NCBI GenBank assembly: GCA_028712665.1
Contig: JAQTRC010000028.1
Span: 1-36,279 of the forward strand
Length of the DNA: 36,279 nt
Origin: Desulfuromonadaceae bacterium
GTDB taxonomy: Bacteria; Desulfobacterota; Desulfuromonadia; Geobacterales; Pseudopelobacteraceae
Direction of reading: 5' to 3'
The notes beneath the pieces are model-generated. The model did no database searches. It was not told the DNA's origin and saw nothing but the letters and a program-made list of their open reading frames with translations. The position numbers and the translations under genes are program-made. Positions 1 to 9,581 of this stretch are shown in pieces. Every line of letters begins with the position of its first letter. Within the stretch, counting starts at the first letter, position 1.

Positions 1-114
1 GTTGGTGGGAAGGCAAATACTTCCCCTATTGATGGGTAGGTGATTTAAATAAAGGATAGAAAAGCCCAAAATGGCTGAAATATTTGTGGAACATTCCAGA
101 CAGGAGGAGGCTTT

Positions 115-201
115 TTGTTTGAGGACGATGAAAGAATGGGCTATAATCGCAGCGTCATGAAGGAAGGAAAACGAGCCTGTTCCTACCTATATCCTACCTA
201 A
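115..201 (+). CDS. Possible 28-residue small protein (speculative)
   Basis: A short frame opens at a TTG (115-117) and ends with TAA at 199-201. It is preceded by a very strong Shine-Dalgarno stretch, AGGAGGAGG at 102-110, with normal spacing. The product would be small, charged and tyrosine-rich (it contains the stretch MGYNRSVMKEGKR). I do not recognise the family. A competing frame from the ATG at 71 has no good ribosome-binding site. The reasons for listing it are the strong SD and the otherwise gene-free 5' end of the window. It could also be a remnant, or a leader for ylqF. Confidence 0.28.
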   Translation: MFEDDERMGYNRSVMKEGKRACSYLYPT

Positions 202-288
202 AATGAAATGGCGTATAATTTAATTATATAATACAGTATGTTACAAATTACTGCTTAGTATGAGTTGTACTAATAAAGGAATAAATGG

Positions 289-1173
289 ATGACAATCAGA
301 TGGTATCCCGGTCATATGGGCAAGGCCCAGGAACAGATGGCGGAGGCGATTCGAAGGATTGACGTCATTATTGAAGTGCTTGACGCCCGCCTTCCATCTT
401 CCAGTTCCAATCACCAGCTTGAGGAGATGCATCGAAACAAGCCCCGCATAAAGGTGCTGAATAAAAATGATCTTGCCGATCCGGTTGTTACGAGAGCCTG
501 GGTTCGCAATTTTGAAAGAGAGTCCGGAGTTCACGCCCTCCCGCTATCGGCGAAGCAGCATTCGGAAACAAAACAGCTAATCAAGCTCTGTCAGCGACTG
601 GCGCCTAATCGCGGCAGGCCTGGCTGGCCGTTGCGCGCCATGGTGTTCGGGATTCCCAATGTGGGGAAGTCAACACTTATCAATACCCTGGCAGGCAAGT
701 GCATGGCGAAGGTGGGCGACAAACCGGCCATCACAACCTGTGCCCAGCAGATAGATCTCAGGAACGGCATTATCCTGTCCGATACGCCGGGACTGCTCTG
801 GCCTGACATGAGCGACCAGATTGTCGCATACCGCCTGGCAACCAGCGGCGCCATCGGGGCAAGTGCACTTGACTATACCTGCGTAGGGTTGTTTGCCGCT
901 GAGTTCATGATGCAGCGTTATCCTGAACTTATCAGAGAACATTACAAGCTGTCCGAACTGCCTGATACCGCTGCTGCGATGCTGGAAGCGATCGGTCGCC
1001 GTCTCGGTTGCCTTATTACTGGTGGAGGGGTGGATATTCACCGGGCTTCTGAAGCCTTTTTGCGCGAACTCAGAGCGGGAAAAATCGGGCGGGTCAGTTT
1101 CGAAGAACCGGATCAGGAAGCTGTCAGGATGGCAGACGCAGAAGAGGAAGCCGAAAAACGGGATAATGCATAG
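289..1173 (+). CDS. rbgA: Ribosome biogenesis GTPase YlqF/RbgA
   Basis: Circularly permuted GTPase that helps late assembly of the 50S ribosomal subunit in the cytoplasm. At 294 aa it has the normal family length. The permuted motif order is visible: the G4 motif NKND at residues 58-61 comes before the P-loop GIPNVGKST at 121-129, followed by G3 DTPG at 165-168. The N-terminal WYPGHMGKA signature is typical of YlqF. The ATG at 289 is chosen because AAAGGA at 275-280 sits 8 nt upstream; the ATG at 285 is in another frame. It appears to be transcribed alone, with the next genes on the opposite strand. Family assignment is secure; the symbol follows the B. subtilis homologue. Confidence 0.95.
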   Translation: MTIRWYPGHMGKAQEQMAEAIRRIDVIIEVLDARLPSSSSNHQLEEMHRNKPRIKVLNKNDLADPVVTRAWVRNFERESGVHALPLSAKQHSETKQLIKLCQRLAPNRGRPGWPLRAMVFGIPNVGKSTLINTLAGKCMAKVGDKPAITTCAQQIDLRNGIILSDTPGLLWPDMSDQIVAYRLATSGAIGASALDYTCVGLFAAEFMMQRYPELIREHYKLSELPDTAAAMLEAIGRRLGCLITGGGVDIHRASEAFLRELRAGKIGRVSFEEPDQEAVRMADAEEEAEKRDNA

Positions 1174-1213
1174 GGATACTGCCGGCTTTTAGCATCTTGT
1201 TCTTCCGCCAAAT

Positions 1214-1528
1214 TCAATTCTGTTTAAGCTTGTGGCAAAACAGACAGCGGTTCTTGGAGGGATGGTCAGGGGGAAATGGCACCTTTTTTTCCAGGTGACA
1301 GGGCTCACATAATACCTCGGCGCCTTTCTTGTCAGGTTTGAAAAAAACCCGTTTGAAGAGCGATGCGTCCGCGCCGGGCGCATTTTTATAAGCTGCCTCA
1401 TAGGCGATTTTGTGCATGGCGTCTTTCGGCACAAATCTGGTTTTTTCCCGTCCGCTAATCCCGATAAAAATTCCAAGGACCACAACTATCAATCCAACAA
1501 ACATCCAGTCACGTTTATCAATTTTCAT
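1214..1528 (-). CDS. Small membrane-anchored diheme c-type cytochrome
   Basis: A 104-aa protein with one N-terminal hydrophobic segment (about residues 9-25) that can act as an uncleaved signal anchor. Its soluble tail carries two heme c attachment motifs, CEPCH at 74-78 and CLFCH at 95-99. It would sit on the periplasmic side of the inner membrane and take part in electron transfer; its partner is unknown. A weak ribosome-binding site (AAGGAT) lies upstream of the ATG. The protein is far shorter than the usual multiheme cytochromes of metal-reducing bacteria, and both hemes lie in the last 31 residues. The function beyond electron transfer cannot be stated. Confidence 0.75.
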   Translation of the reverse strand: MKIDKRDWMFVGLIVVVLGIFIGISGREKTRFVPKDAMHKIAYEAAYKNAPGADASLFKRVFFKPDKKGAEVLCEPCHLEKKVPFPPDHPSKNRCLFCHKLKQN

Positions 1529-1651
1529 ATATCAAATAATCCTTGCACTGTTTTCTTACCCGCCATTCTGAATGAAGCTATAAATACCGGTGTTAAAGAA
1601 CGCAACCGGCTTTAACGTTGTTCAAGGATGACTCATAGATTGCCGAATTAA

Positions 1652-1990
1652 TTAACCGGATTTTACAAGCGTAAAGTAGATTACCACTCCTCCGACCAAA
1701 AGACCGCCTCCGACGAAGGGTAGCGTGGATTTGAAAGAAAGGGCATCTCCAGGGGCCGGCAAGGCGAAGCGTACGATTACGATCAGGCAGAGCAGCGAAA
1801 ACAGCCCCAACAGAACTGGTTTTGACCGCCTGATGATTCCGAAGAAGAAAACAACTGCAATTATGATCAGTATTACCGGGTTTGTAAAAATCTGATGGAG
1901 GGTTAAATTCTGAATAGTGTCGATGAGATTGCCAGTTTCAAAGGGGCGAAGTACTTCGGCGGTCTTTTCTGCCATCTGCTGTTTATCCAT
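1652..1990 (-). CDS. Small integral membrane protein of unknown function
   Basis: A 112-aa protein not recognised as a known family. It has a polar N-terminal stretch of about 35 residues, then three hydrophobic segments (about 37-54, 58-76 and 92-109) separated by a basic RRSK turn and a short loop. An SD-like GGGGTGAG precedes the ATG. It is in the same direction as the diheme cytochrome gene downstream, with a 123-bp gap, so cotranscription is possible. A membrane scaffold or subunit role would be a guess. Confidence 0.65.
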   Translation of the reverse strand: MDKQQMAEKTAEVLRPFETGNLIDTIQNLTLHQIFTNPVILIIIAVVFFFGIIRRSKPVLLGLFSLLCLIVIVRFALPAPGDALSFKSTLPFVGGGLLVGGVVIYFTLVKSG

Positions 1991-2099
1991 ATTGAACTCA
2001 CCCCGTCAGTTTGCTGAAATGTGCTGAATGCTAAAATATATCATCAATGCAGGCAAGAAAAAAGCGTTGGGTATCGGAAAATAAGTAGGTGCTTAAGCG

Positions 2100-3224
2100 C
2101 TAACTGAGAAAATCCATTACCTTGTTGACAAAGCCCTTTTTCATCGGGTGAATGTCTTCGCCGCTGATTTTGGCGAACTCCTCCAGAAGTTCTTTCTGTT
2201 TTTTGTTTAGATTGATTGGAGTCTCAACCCGAACCACCACCAACTGGTCACCACGTCCATACCCCTGTAGAGAAGGTATTCCCTTGCCCTTCAGCCGATA
2301 TATCTTGCCCGATTGTGTACCGTCAGGAATCTTCATGGCAACCTTGCCGTCCAGGGTAGGAACCTCAAGCTCGCAACCCAGAGTTGCCTGGATAAAGCTG
2401 ATCGGTATTTCACAGATGACGTTGTTCTCCTCGCGCTGAAAAAGTGCATGCTCCTTAACGCTGATCGCAACGTATAGATCCCCGTTTGGGCCCCCTTTGC
2501 CCTGACCCCCTTCTCCGGTCACCTTTAGACGCGAGCCGGTTTCAACGCCGCCCGGTATCTTCACAGAGAGCGTCTTGGTGTCTTTGATGCTGCCTTTGCC
2601 ACGACAGTCGGGACAGGGATCGTCCACGACCTTCCCCTCGCCGTTGCAATGACCACAGGTCTTGCTTACACTGAAAAAGCCCTGCTGGTAGCGAACCTGC
2701 CCTGCACCACGGCATGTGGGACAGACCTTCGGATCGGTGCCGGGCTTGGAACCGGAGCCGTTGCATGTTACGCAACGCTTGGCAAATGGAACCTCGATCT
2801 TCTTTTCAACACCGAAGGCGGCCTCTTCGAAGCTGATTTCCATATTGTAGAGGAGGTCGTCGCCACGTCTTCCCTGAGCACGGCCTCTCCCTCCTCCGGC
2901 AGCGCCGAAGATATCGCCAAAAATATCTCCAAAAATGTCGCCAAAGGGGGTGCCTGCCCCGAAACCGCCACTCGAAAATCCGCCGGCTCCGGAAACCCCG
3001 GCATGCCCGAACTGGTCATACTGAGCTCGTTTTTGCGGATCCGAGAGTATCTCGTAGGCCTCTGTCGCTTCTTTGAAACGGTCCTCAGCATCCTTGTCAC
3101 CAGGGTTTTTATCAGGATGGTGTTGTATGGCCACCTTGCGAAAGGCTTTTTTTATTTCGGTTTCCGAGGCGTTTCGATGGACTCCCAGCACTTCGTAATA
3201 ATCACGTTTTTCACCATTGGCCAC
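2100..3224 (-). CDS. dnaJ: Chaperone protein DnaJ (Hsp40)
   Basis: Co-chaperone that delivers unfolded clients to DnaK and stimulates its ATPase. All DnaJ type I parts are present in 374 aa: a J domain with the HPD motif at 36-38, a Gly/Phe-rich linker (about 73-117) with a threefold GDIF repeat, four zinc-binding CxxCxGxG repeats beginning at 151, 168, 190 and 204, and the C-terminal substrate-binding region. It is the last gene of the hrcA-grpE-dnaK-dnaJ operon, 97 bp after dnaK, and a stem-loop sits in that gap. Regulation is expected through the CIRCE site upstream of hrcA. Confidence 0.98.
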   Translation of the reverse strand: MANGEKRDYYEVLGVHRNASETEIKKAFRKVAIQHHPDKNPGDKDAEDRFKEATEAYEILSDPQKRAQYDQFGHAGVSGAGGFSSGGFGAGTPFGDIFGDIFGDIFGAAGGGRGRAQGRRGDDLLYNMEISFEEAAFGVEKKIEVPFAKRCVTCNGSGSKPGTDPKVCPTCRGAGQVRYQQGFFSVSKTCGHCNGEGKVVDDPCPDCRGKGSIKDTKTLSVKIPGGVETGSRLKVTGEGGQGKGGPNGDLYVAISVKEHALFQREENNVICEIPISFIQATLGCELEVPTLDGKVAMKIPDGTQSGKIYRLKGKGIPSLQGYGRGDQLVVVRVETPINLNKKQKELLEEFAKISGEDIHPMKKGFVNKVMDFLS

Positions 3225-3250
3225 AATAAGGTTCCTTGAGAATGCAACAA

Positions 3251-3275
3251 GCAGCGCCTCAAAACGAGGCGCTGC
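3251..3275 (-). other. Stem-loop between dnaK and dnaJ
   Basis: A perfect 10-bp inverted repeat (GCAGCGCCTC / GAGGCGCTGC) with a 5-nt loop lies in the dnaK-dnaJ spacer. No uridine run follows in the operon direction (the next bases are TTGTTG), so it is more likely an RNA processing, stability or attenuation element than a full terminator. This is inference from sequence only. Confidence 0.55.
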
Positions 3276-3321
3276 CCGCTACATGAATGATATAGTCAGC
3301 ATCACAGATTTGAAACCGGTA

Positions 3322-5238
3322 TTACTTCTTCTTCTCTTCCTTGACTTCTTCAAAATCGGCATCCACAACCTTGTCGTCCTTTGGCTTGGATGTCTCACCC
3401 TGTTCCGCCCCTCCGCCCTCGGACTCGGCTCCAGCAGTTTTGGCATACATGGCCTCGGCCAGCTTATGAGCCGACTGGGCTAGTTCTTCGGTCCCCTTTT
3501 TGATGGCTTCGGAGTCCTCGCCTTCCATTATTTTCTTAAGTTCTGCTATCTTGTTCTCAATATTACCCTTTTCGACCGCATCGATCTTGTCGCCGAATTC
3601 CTTCAGAGACTTTTCGGTACTGTAGACCATGCTGTCTGCATGGTTACGTGCTTCGATCGCCTCGCGTTTCTTTTTGTCCTCATCGGCGTGAGCCTCCGCG
3701 TCACGTACCATCTTGTCTATCTCCTCCTTGGAGAGGCCGGAAGACGCTGTGATACGGATCGACTGTTCCTTGCCGGTACCGAGATCCTTGGCGGAGACAT
3801 GCACTATGCCGTTTGCATCGATGTCGAAGGTGACCTCGACTTGCGGCATGCCGCGCGGTGCCGGCGGAATACCGGTCAATTCAAAATTGCCGAGGGTTTT
3901 GTTGTCGTGGGCCATTTCTCGTTCGCCCTGAAGCACATGAATGGAAACCGCCGGCTGATTGTCTGCTGCGGTCGAGAAAACCTGGCTTTTGCGACAGGGG
4001 ATGGTGGTATTTTTCTCGATCAGGCGTGTCATGACACTGCCCAGAGTTTCGATACCGAGTGAGAGCGGGGTAACGTCAAGCAACAGCACGTCTTTGACAT
4101 CGCCTCTCAAAACGCCCCCCTGGATGCCTGCGCCAATGGCGACTACCTCATCGGGGTTGACTCCCTTGCTGGGTGTTTTGCCAAAGATGTCCTCAACCTT
4201 TTTCTGGACCGCAGGCATGCGGGTCATCCCACCAACAAGAATAACCTCGTCTATGTCCTTTGCAGAGAGGCCGGCATCTTTTAGAGCCGTACGGCAGGGG
4301 CCGTCCAGTTTGGCCAGCAGTTCGGCGCAGATAGATTCAAGTTTGGCTCTGGAGAGTTTCAGAGTCAGATGTTTTGGACCGGAAGCGTCAGCAGTTATGA
4401 ATGGCAGATTTATGTCGGTCTCTACTGAAGTTGAAAGTTCGCACTTGGCTTTCTCCGCAGCCTCCTTGAGTCGTTGCAAAGCCATCTTGTCGCCACGAAG
4501 ATCTATACCCTGGTCTTTTTTGAACTCGGCGGCAATCCAGTCGATTACCAGTTGATCAAAGTCTTCTCCTCCCAGAAACGTGTCTCCGTTGGTCGATTTA
4601 ACCTCAAACACACCGTCGCCCAGTTCCAGGATCGAGACGTCAAATGTACCTCCACCAAGGTCGAATACTGCAATCTTCTCATCTTTTTTCTTGTCCAGAC
4701 CGTACGCCAGAGCAGCAGCGGTCGGCTCATTGATAATGCGGAGGACGTTAAGGCCGGCAATCTTGCCGGCGTCCTTGGTGGCCTGACGCTGCGAGTCGTC
4801 GAAATATGCCGGCACTGTGATGACGGCGTCGGTGACGGAGGTTCCCAGATAATCTTCAGCGGTCTTCTTCATTTTCTGCAGAATCATGGCAGATATTTCA
4901 GGCGCTGAATAACGCTTGTCGCGAACCTCTACCCAGGCATCGCCGTTATCGGCCTTTACAATCTTGAAAGGAGAGATGGCGATATCTTTTCTGACCGCTT
5001 CCGAATCAAACTTGCGACCGATCAGGCGCTTGATAGCGTACAGAGTGTTTTCAGGGTTAGTTACTGCCTGGCGCTTGGCCTGCTGACCTACAAGGCGTTC
5101 GCCGCTGTCAGAAATTGCCACCATTGAAGGGGTTGTGCGGCTACCCTCCGAGTTGGCGATAACAACCGGTTCGCCCCCCTCCATAATTGAGACGCAGGAG
5201 TTGGTTGTTCCGAGGTCGATTCCGATTACTTTACTCAT
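3322..5238 (-). CDS. dnaK: Molecular chaperone DnaK (Hsp70)
   Basis: ATP-dependent Hsp70 chaperone of the cytosol; works with DnaJ and GrpE. The 638-aa product begins [15 protein letters not shown], the canonical DnaK nucleotide-binding signature, and contains the family motifs [25 protein letters not shown] and [10 protein letters not shown], then the substrate-binding domain and an acidic/lysine tail. The frame stays open further upstream (to 5319), but the start at 5238 is chosen because AGGAGGAG lies just upstream and homologues begin there. It follows grpE after 198 bp, an unusually wide gap for this operon, and precedes dnaJ. Confidence 0.98.
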   Translation of the reverse strand: MSKVIGIDLGTTNSCVSIMEGGEPVVIANSEGSRTTPSMVAISDSGERLVGQQAKRQAVTNPENTLYAIKRLIGRKFDSEAVRKDIAISPFKIVKADNGDAWVEVRDKRYSAPEISAMILQKMKKTAEDYLGTSVTDAVITVPAYFDDSQRQATKDAGKIAGLNVLRIINEPTAAALAYGLDKKKDEKIAVFDLGGGTFDVSILELGDGVFEVKSTNGDTFLGGEDFDQLVIDWIAAEFKKDQGIDLRGDKMALQRLKEAAEKAKCELSTSVETDINLPFITADASGPKHLTLKLSRAKLESICAELLAKLDGPCRTALKDAGLSAKDIDEVILVGGMTRMPAVQKKVEDIFGKTPSKGVNPDEVVAIGAGIQGGVLRGDVKDVLLLDVTPLSLGIETLGSVMTRLIEKNTTIPCRKSQVFSTAADNQPAVSIHVLQGEREMAHDNKTLGNFELTGIPPAPRGMPQVEVTFDIDANGIVHVSAKDLGTGKEQSIRITASSGLSKEEIDKMVRDAEAHADEDKKKREAIEARNHADSMVYSTEKSLKEFGDKIDAVEKGNIENKIAELKKIMEGEDSEAIKKGTEELAQSAHKLAEAMYAKTAGAESEGGGAEQGETSKPKDDKVVDADFEEVKEEKKK

Positions 5239-5436
5239 GATTTGTACTCCTCCTATTGGTAAGTTAAGATTTATTTTGCGGTTTAAGCAGGGACAATTTA
5301 TTCGGTGCCCATCATGCAATAAACAGCTTCCCGTCCGTGGATTCCGGATGAAAACCGGTTAATTCAGTAAACCGTCTGCCCAGCTCTTATCAAGAATCTA
5401 ATCATCGGTTTTTTAAAAAACAAGGTGCCGCGAAAA
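5239..5436. other. grpE-dnaK spacer, possible internal promoter region
   Basis: A 198-bp non-coding stretch within the heat-shock operon. On the minus strand it holds a 12-bp self-complementary run of T and A, and a weak promoter-like pair TTGATA-N16-TTTACT. No second CIRCE site was found. It may allow separate dnaK expression, but the promoter call is weak. Confidence 0.25.
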
Positions 5437-5991
5437 TTATTTTACAGGTGTGGATACCGTAACCATGGCGGGACGCAGCAGCCGCTCCTTCAACATGTAC
5501 CCCTTCTGGTGTTCCTCGATGACAGTATTTGGTGTCTGTTCGTCGGTCGGCAGCTGAGCCATGGCCTGGTGAAAAGCAGGATCGAACTGTGAGCCGATTA
5601 CCTCTAGCGGAGACACACCAAACTTTTTCAACGAGCTTAGCAACATTCCGTGGGTCAAGCGGATCCCCTCCACCAGCGCCCCCAATCCATCCTCAGAGGC
5701 GTGTGCCAATGCTCGCTCAAGATTGTCTATGATCGGCAGGATCTCCTCTATCAATGATTTGTTGCCGTAGTTCAGCAACTCCTCCTTTTCGCGGTTGACC
5801 CGTTTGCGGTAGTTTTCCATATCCGCCCGTTCGCGCAGGAAACGGTCCCAGTTTTCGCCGGCCTCCTTCACCTTGGCTGCCAGTTGTTCCTCCAGCGTGA
5901 GAGCTGTATCGTCGTTAGAGCTTTTGTAGCCGGCCTCAGAATCGAGAGGCGGCTCGCCGCCGGAGAGTTCCACGATATCTTTTGTTTCCAT
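5437..5991 (-). CDS. grpE: Nucleotide exchange factor GrpE
   Basis: Releases ADP from DnaK in the chaperone cycle. The N-terminal part is acidic and disordered, followed by a long helical region containing the [12 protein letters not shown] motif and a C-terminal beta domain ending in the typical PAMVTVS stretch. From METKDI the product is 184 aa, normal for the family. That start is preferred because AGAGGA lies about 11 nt upstream; an ATG 24 nt earlier (6015) is in frame but lacks an obvious ribosome-binding site. It follows hrcA closely in the CIRCE-controlled operon. Confidence 0.95.
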   Translation of the reverse strand: METKDIVELSGGEPPLDSEAGYKSSNDDTALTLEEQLAAKVKEAGENWDRFLRERADMENYRKRVNREKEELLNYGNKSLIEEILPIIDNLERALAHASEDGLGALVEGIRLTHGMLLSSLKKFGVSPLEVIGSQFDPAFHQAMAQLPTDEQTPNTVIEEHQKGYMLKERLLRPAMVTVSTPVK

Positions 5992-6029
5992 GATTTTATT
6001 TGTCCTCTTGTTCATAGTTGTTCTGGTGC

Positions 6030-7061
6030 TCAGGTTTCGTTTAATATTCGGCTTACCATTTTGGCAGTATAGTCAACGATCGGAATTACACTGGAGTACC
6101 CCATTCTTGTCGGCCCAATAACCCCCAGCATCCCGACTGTGTTGCTGCTGGTGACAAAACGGGAGGTGATCAGGCTGATTCCGGCCGACCGGCTCAGAGA
6201 AGTTTCCGAGCCGATGTATATCTGTACGCCATCCGCAATCATACAGCGTGACAAAAGCTTAAGTATAATCCCTTTCTGCTCGAAGGCCTCGTAAATTTCC
6301 TTCATCCTGGCGGCATCGCTAAACTCCGGCTGATCGAGGATGCGAGCCTGCCCTTCGATGAAAACTTCATCATTCTCAACAGTTACCGCCTGTTCGCTTA
6401 TGCGAAGGGCTTTGGACATGAGTTGATCATACTGAGCCTTCTGGCTCTTCATCTCTGTCAGTATGCGCTCACGTGCCTGGCTGATCGTCATTCCCTGCAT
6501 CATCTCATTCAAATAATTACACATTCTGAGTAGTTCCTCAGGGGCATGGTCATCCTCGGTTTCGATCAACCGGTTCTGAACAGCCCCTTTGCTGGATACC
6601 AGAATAGCCAGAATCTTGCGCTGCCCGAGACGAATGAATTCGATATGACGAAATACGTCGGATGTGAAACTGGGGGCCACCACAATACCCATATAGTTGG
6701 AAAGCTGAGAAAGTGTGCGGCTGGTCTCTTTCAGAATCCCGGACAAACCTGCGCCTGACTGGCGGCAATGGCTTATAATCATGCGTTTTTCTTCGCGGCT
6801 GACTCTTCTCAATGCCACCAGCGAATCAACATAGAATCTGTAGGCCTTTTCGGTAGGAATTCTGCCGGCCGAAGTGTGCGGCGACGAAAGAAGCCCCATC
6901 TCTTCCAGATTTGCCATTACGTTACGTACCGTTGCCGAGGAGAGTGTAAGAGAGTGACGGCGCGCTACCGCACTGCTGCCTACCGGTTCGGCGGTAGCGA
7001 TGTAATCTTCCACGATCGCTTCAAGTATTTGCCTGCTACGTAAAGAGAGTTCCACATCCAT
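6030..7061 (-). CDS. hrcA: Heat-inducible transcription repressor HrcA
   Basis: Repressor that binds CIRCE operators and shuts off class I heat-shock genes; its folding is known to depend on GroE in studied bacteria. The 343-aa protein has the N-terminal winged-helix region (the segment [18 protein letters not shown] around residues 40-57 is a family hallmark) and the downstream GAF-like/dimerisation domain. It is the first gene of the operon. Only 16 bp separate its ATG from the CIRCE element, consistent with autoregulation. Confidence 0.97.
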   Translation of the reverse strand: MDVELSLRSRQILEAIVEDYIATAEPVGSSAVARRHSLTLSSATVRNVMANLEEMGLLSSPHTSAGRIPTEKAYRFYVDSLVALRRVSREEKRMIISHCRQSGAGLSGILKETSRTLSQLSNYMGIVVAPSFTSDVFRHIEFIRLGQRKILAILVSSKGAVQNRLIETEDDHAPEELLRMCNYLNEMMQGMTISQARERILTEMKSQKAQYDQLMSKALRISEQAVTVENDEVFIEGQARILDQPEFSDAARMKEIYEAFEQKGIILKLLSRCMIADGVQIYIGSETSLSRSAGISLITSRFVTSSNTVGMLGVIGPTRMGYSSVIPIVDYTAKMVSRILNET

Positions 7062-7077
7062 GAGATGACTCCAAAAA

Positions 7078-7104
7078 AAAGCACTCGCTACTGTTGAGTG
7101 CCAA
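7078..7104 (-). promoter_or_regulatory. CIRCE operator (HrcA binding site)
   Basis: Read on the minus strand the site is TTGGCACTC - 9 nt - GAGTGCTTT, close to the CIRCE consensus TTAGCACTC-N9-GAGTGCTAA. It lies between the predicted transcription start and the hrcA start codon, where a bound repressor would block transcription of the whole hrcA-grpE-dnaK-dnaJ operon. Confidence 0.95.
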
Positions 7105-7111
7105 TGACTCC

Positions 7112-7140
7112 AAGTTAATAAGCGACCTGGCTTTTGTCAA
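7112..7140 (-). promoter_or_regulatory. Sigma-70 type promoter of the heat-shock operon
   Basis: On the minus strand TTGACA (7140-7135) is separated by exactly 17 nt from TAACTT (7117-7112). Transcription would begin at about 7105, at the upstream edge of CIRCE. The -35 box is a perfect consensus match and the -10 box is weaker. Confidence 0.75.
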
Positions 7141-7226
7141 GGAGATTTAAGGAGATTCTTCTCGCGGCTTATGAGCCGCTTCAATAAAACTATTTGAATC
7201 AAATGTTTTGACTTGTTGAAATGTAT

Positions 7227-7760
7227 CTAGGAAAGATCGTTTCCGAAGCGGTGCTGGTTGCTATAGAGAAAGACGCGTTCGATGAAATTTTCACGGATAT
7301 CCGGATTTTTCAGGTTTTCAGCTTCCTCCAGAGGGATCAACGGGAAACAACCTGCAACCTCTTTTGCGAACAGTCCAGCGGTAAACAGACCTGAAACTCC
7401 GCTGTTATAGAGCGGAACCGTTGTAAGGCCGCAACTTGGTGAACGTTCTTTGAAAATAAATCCGCAGAGGTTTTCGTGTTCAAGTTCTCTGGTCTTTAAA
7501 GAGCAGAAAGCCAGCATCTGCCCGGTCCTGTCGATGAGTGTACGGCGGGTCAGGAGGCGTGGGGCTGCAGGGTTCCCCTCAAGTCTCATTGCCTCCCGCG
7601 GAGTTGGCATACCGCACTCAACTTCAGGGCATATCGGCACAAAACTGAATAAGCGTCCCAGAATATCTGTGATATAGGGGTCATGTCTCTGGCCGCCGTC
7701 GTAGCGGACCCGATATCCCAGAAGACAGGCGCTGACGCCGATACTTATTGGTTTGGTCAT
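7227..7760 (-). CDS. DUF523 family protein (YbbK-like)
   Basis: A 177-aa cytosolic protein with the DUF523 signatures: the N-terminal SACLLG motif followed by YDGG, the middle CPEVECGMPTPREAMRL, and FKERSPSCG. The conserved cysteines suggest metal or cofactor binding, but no activity is established for the family. It follows the flavoprotein gene on the same strand after 27 bp, so the two are probably cotranscribed. A small hairpin (7164-7179) lies downstream toward the hrcA promoter. Confidence 0.85.
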   Translation of the reverse strand: MTKPISIGVSACLLGYRVRYDGGQRHDPYITDILGRLFSFVPICPEVECGMPTPREAMRLEGNPAAPRLLTRRTLIDRTGQMLAFCSLKTRELEHENLCGFIFKERSPSCGLTTVPLYNSGVSGLFTAGLFAKEVAGCFPLIPLEEAENLKNPDIRENFIERVFLYSNQHRFGNDLS

Positions 7761-7787
7761 AGGCTTGTTACTTACGTGCCACTGCGA

Positions 7788-9251
7788 TCACAGTTTAGGA
7801 AACAGAGTGACTAGTTCCGGAAATTCCGATATCTGGCGGCCGCTTTCGACAATTTCCTTCAATAATCCTGCAGTTGTAGTGTCCCCATACAGTACTGCGC
7901 CGAGCAGTTGGCCGTCACGGCAGAAGATGGCCCGGTAGACGCCGTTCAGTTCTTGCTCATGCAAACTGGTGCTGGCATCTTCAGGGTGAATCTGGCCGCA
8001 ACTGAACAGGTCGACATCGAGCACTTTGATCCTGGTTGAGGGGGCGAGACCGTCGAACTCGGCCCTACCTCCGGCGGCATTGCATCCTGCCACAACCCCC
8101 TGGGCGTAACCGGCCGGCCAGATGCCGTACAGCGTACCTCTATGTTCAGCCACATCACCTGCCGCAAGAATGGCAGGATCAGAGCTGAACATACGGTCGT
8201 CTACGACAATGCCTTGATGTACCGTGAGTCCGGCTTGCCGGGCCAGATAACTGTTTGGGCGGACTCCGGCGGTCACAATTACGAGATCGGCCGGTAGCTG
8301 CCGACCGCTTTCCAGCAGCACTCCCCGCACACTTTCATCTCCAGCCAGTTCTTTGACTGTTTCGCCGCACAAAATTGTCAGACCCTGCGCTTCAAGTCTT
8401 TGTTGCAGCATATTTCCCGCCCGTGGAGGCAGTTGGCGCGGTAAGAGCGAAGAGAACCCTTCCACTACGGTGACGGTTGCGCCTTGACGTGCCATTGCGC
8501 CCGCCGTTTCGAGCCCCAAAAGTCCGCCGCCAATGCAGACGACGCATGAAGATGGCGTAAGTCGCTTCAGTATCGAGCGGGCGTCTTCGATTGTTCTCAA
8601 CACGCTGACTCCGTCACGCGTGACGCCTGGAAAAGGCGGGATGAAGGGGTGCGCGCCGTTCGTCAGCACCAGGCGATCATATACAAGCTGCCCCCCATCA
8701 CGCAGATAAACGAACCGTTTATCACGGTCAATCAATGTTGCTTCGGCAGAAATGCAATTAATGGACTGTTCATCAAACCATTGCTGTGATTGTATCTGCA
8801 ATTCCTTTTCCGCTATATCGCCAGCCAGAAAGCGAGTCAAGTTCAGGCGGTAGTAAGGGAGAGATCGTTCGCGTGACACGAGCCTGATTGAGGCATGCGG
8901 CGACTGTCGGCGTGCCTCTGTTGCGGCCGTCAAACCGGCAATGCCCCCCCCGAGCACAACGATGCGAAGGGTGTCGTCAGACTGCGTGACGGGGGAGTCG
9001 GTGATTGAGAGAGGAACGAACAGGTTGCCTGAGGCGCTGCAAACCGGGCAGACCGAAGGAGATTCTGTCGCCTTGTGTAGGTAGTTGCAGATACCGCACT
9101 TCCAGAGTTCCGCCGTGGCCGGTGTTTTCTTTTCTGCATTGATTTCAAGAACGTTGAAACAGTCCTCATCAGCACCGCAGACCGGACAGGAATATGGCGG
9201 TTTGTCACCAGAGTGTATGTAACCGCAGACTTCGCATTTCCAGGTTTTCAT
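7788..9251 (-). CDS. Tandem-rubredoxin NAD(P)H-dependent flavoprotein oxidoreductase
   Basis: A 487-aa fusion. Two short rubredoxin-type Fe(Cys)4 domains of the rubrerythrin kind come first (cysteines 6, 9, 22, 25 and 52, 55, 68, 71). A pyridine nucleotide-disulfide oxidoreductase module like NADH:rubredoxin reductase follows, with FAD-binding GGGIAG near 101-106, an NAD(P)H-binding GGGLLGLE, and the second FAD motif ILAAGDVAEH. It probably moves electrons from NAD(P)H through FAD to the attached rubredoxins, for example to oxygen- or peroxide-detoxifying partners in an anaerobe. No redox disulfide CxxxxC is evident after the first FAD motif, which fits a rubredoxin or ferredoxin reductase rather than a disulfide reductase. 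It is divergent from the pirin gene. Confidence 0.85.
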   Translation of the reverse strand: MKTWKCEVCGYIHSGDKPPYSCPVCGADEDCFNVLEINAEKKTPATAELWKCGICNYLHKATESPSVCPVCSASGNLFVPLSITDSPVTQSDDTLRIVVLGGGIAGLTAATEARRQSPHASIRLVSRERSLPYYRLNLTRFLAGDIAEKELQIQSQQWFDEQSINCISAEATLIDRDKRFVYLRDGGQLVYDRLVLTNGAHPFIPPFPGVTRDGVSVLRTIEDARSILKRLTPSSCVVCIGGGLLGLETAGAMARQGATVTVVEGFSSLLPRQLPPRAGNMLQQRLEAQGLTILCGETVKELAGDESVRGVLLESGRQLPADLVIVTAGVRPNSYLARQAGLTVHQGIVVDDRMFSSDPAILAAGDVAEHRGTLYGIWPAGYAQGVVAGCNAAGGRAEFDGLAPSTRIKVLDVDLFSCGQIHPEDASTSLHEQELNGVYRAIFCRDGQLLGAVLYGDTTTAGLLKEIVESGRQISEFPELVTLFPKL

Positions 9252-9581
9252 GTCAAAACACCGTGAGCGCCTCTAAGTGAAGAGATGTTTCCATTTTGTT
9301 GGCAATCTTCGCGCCTGTCTGTTCCGGCAAGTTCCGGTAATTAATTAAGAGCATATCGTAATGCTCCGATTCTCAGGTGGTCCGAAGGATTCAACCGGTA
9401 GCAGCTGATCCGGGTTTCCGGATCGGAATAAACTATGATATAAACAATAACATAATCGGCATCGAATACAACTCATGGTTTCCATAATGATCGGCGCGGC
9501 TGAACTGAGATGAAAAGCTCAAATCAGCTTATTGACATCGAATCCTATCAGCGGATTATATTTTAAATTGGGAGTTCCAAC
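9252..9581. other. Divergent intergenic region between flavoprotein and pirin genes
   Basis: A 330-bp region with no supported gene. It contains two small hairpins, GAGCAT...ATGCTC (9349-9366) and GATCCGG-GTTT-CCGGATC (9407-9424), and the pirin promoter at its right end. The hairpins could be operators or terminators; neither has a clear T run. Confidence 0.5.
9532..9562 (+). promoter_or_regulatory. Likely promoter of the pirin gene
   Basis: A perfect -35 box TTGACA (9532-9537) is followed by the AT-rich -10 candidate TATATT (9557-9562, 19-nt spacer), with an alternative ATTATA at 17 nt. The start codon lies 20 bp further with GGGAG at 9570-9574. Confidence 0.5.

Noticed and set aside
1..114. 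Riboswitch or structured RNA at the window's left end
   Set aside because: No recognisable GEMM, TPP, cobalamin or other conserved motif could be found by eye.
3640..4062. 140-aa and other open frames on the plus strand inside dnaK and dnaJ
   Set aside because: Mirror frames of highly conserved chaperone genes with GC-skewed codons; no independent evidence.
7164..7179. Small GC-rich hairpin after the DUF523 gene
   Set aside because: Six-base stem with no following T run; not enough for a terminator call.
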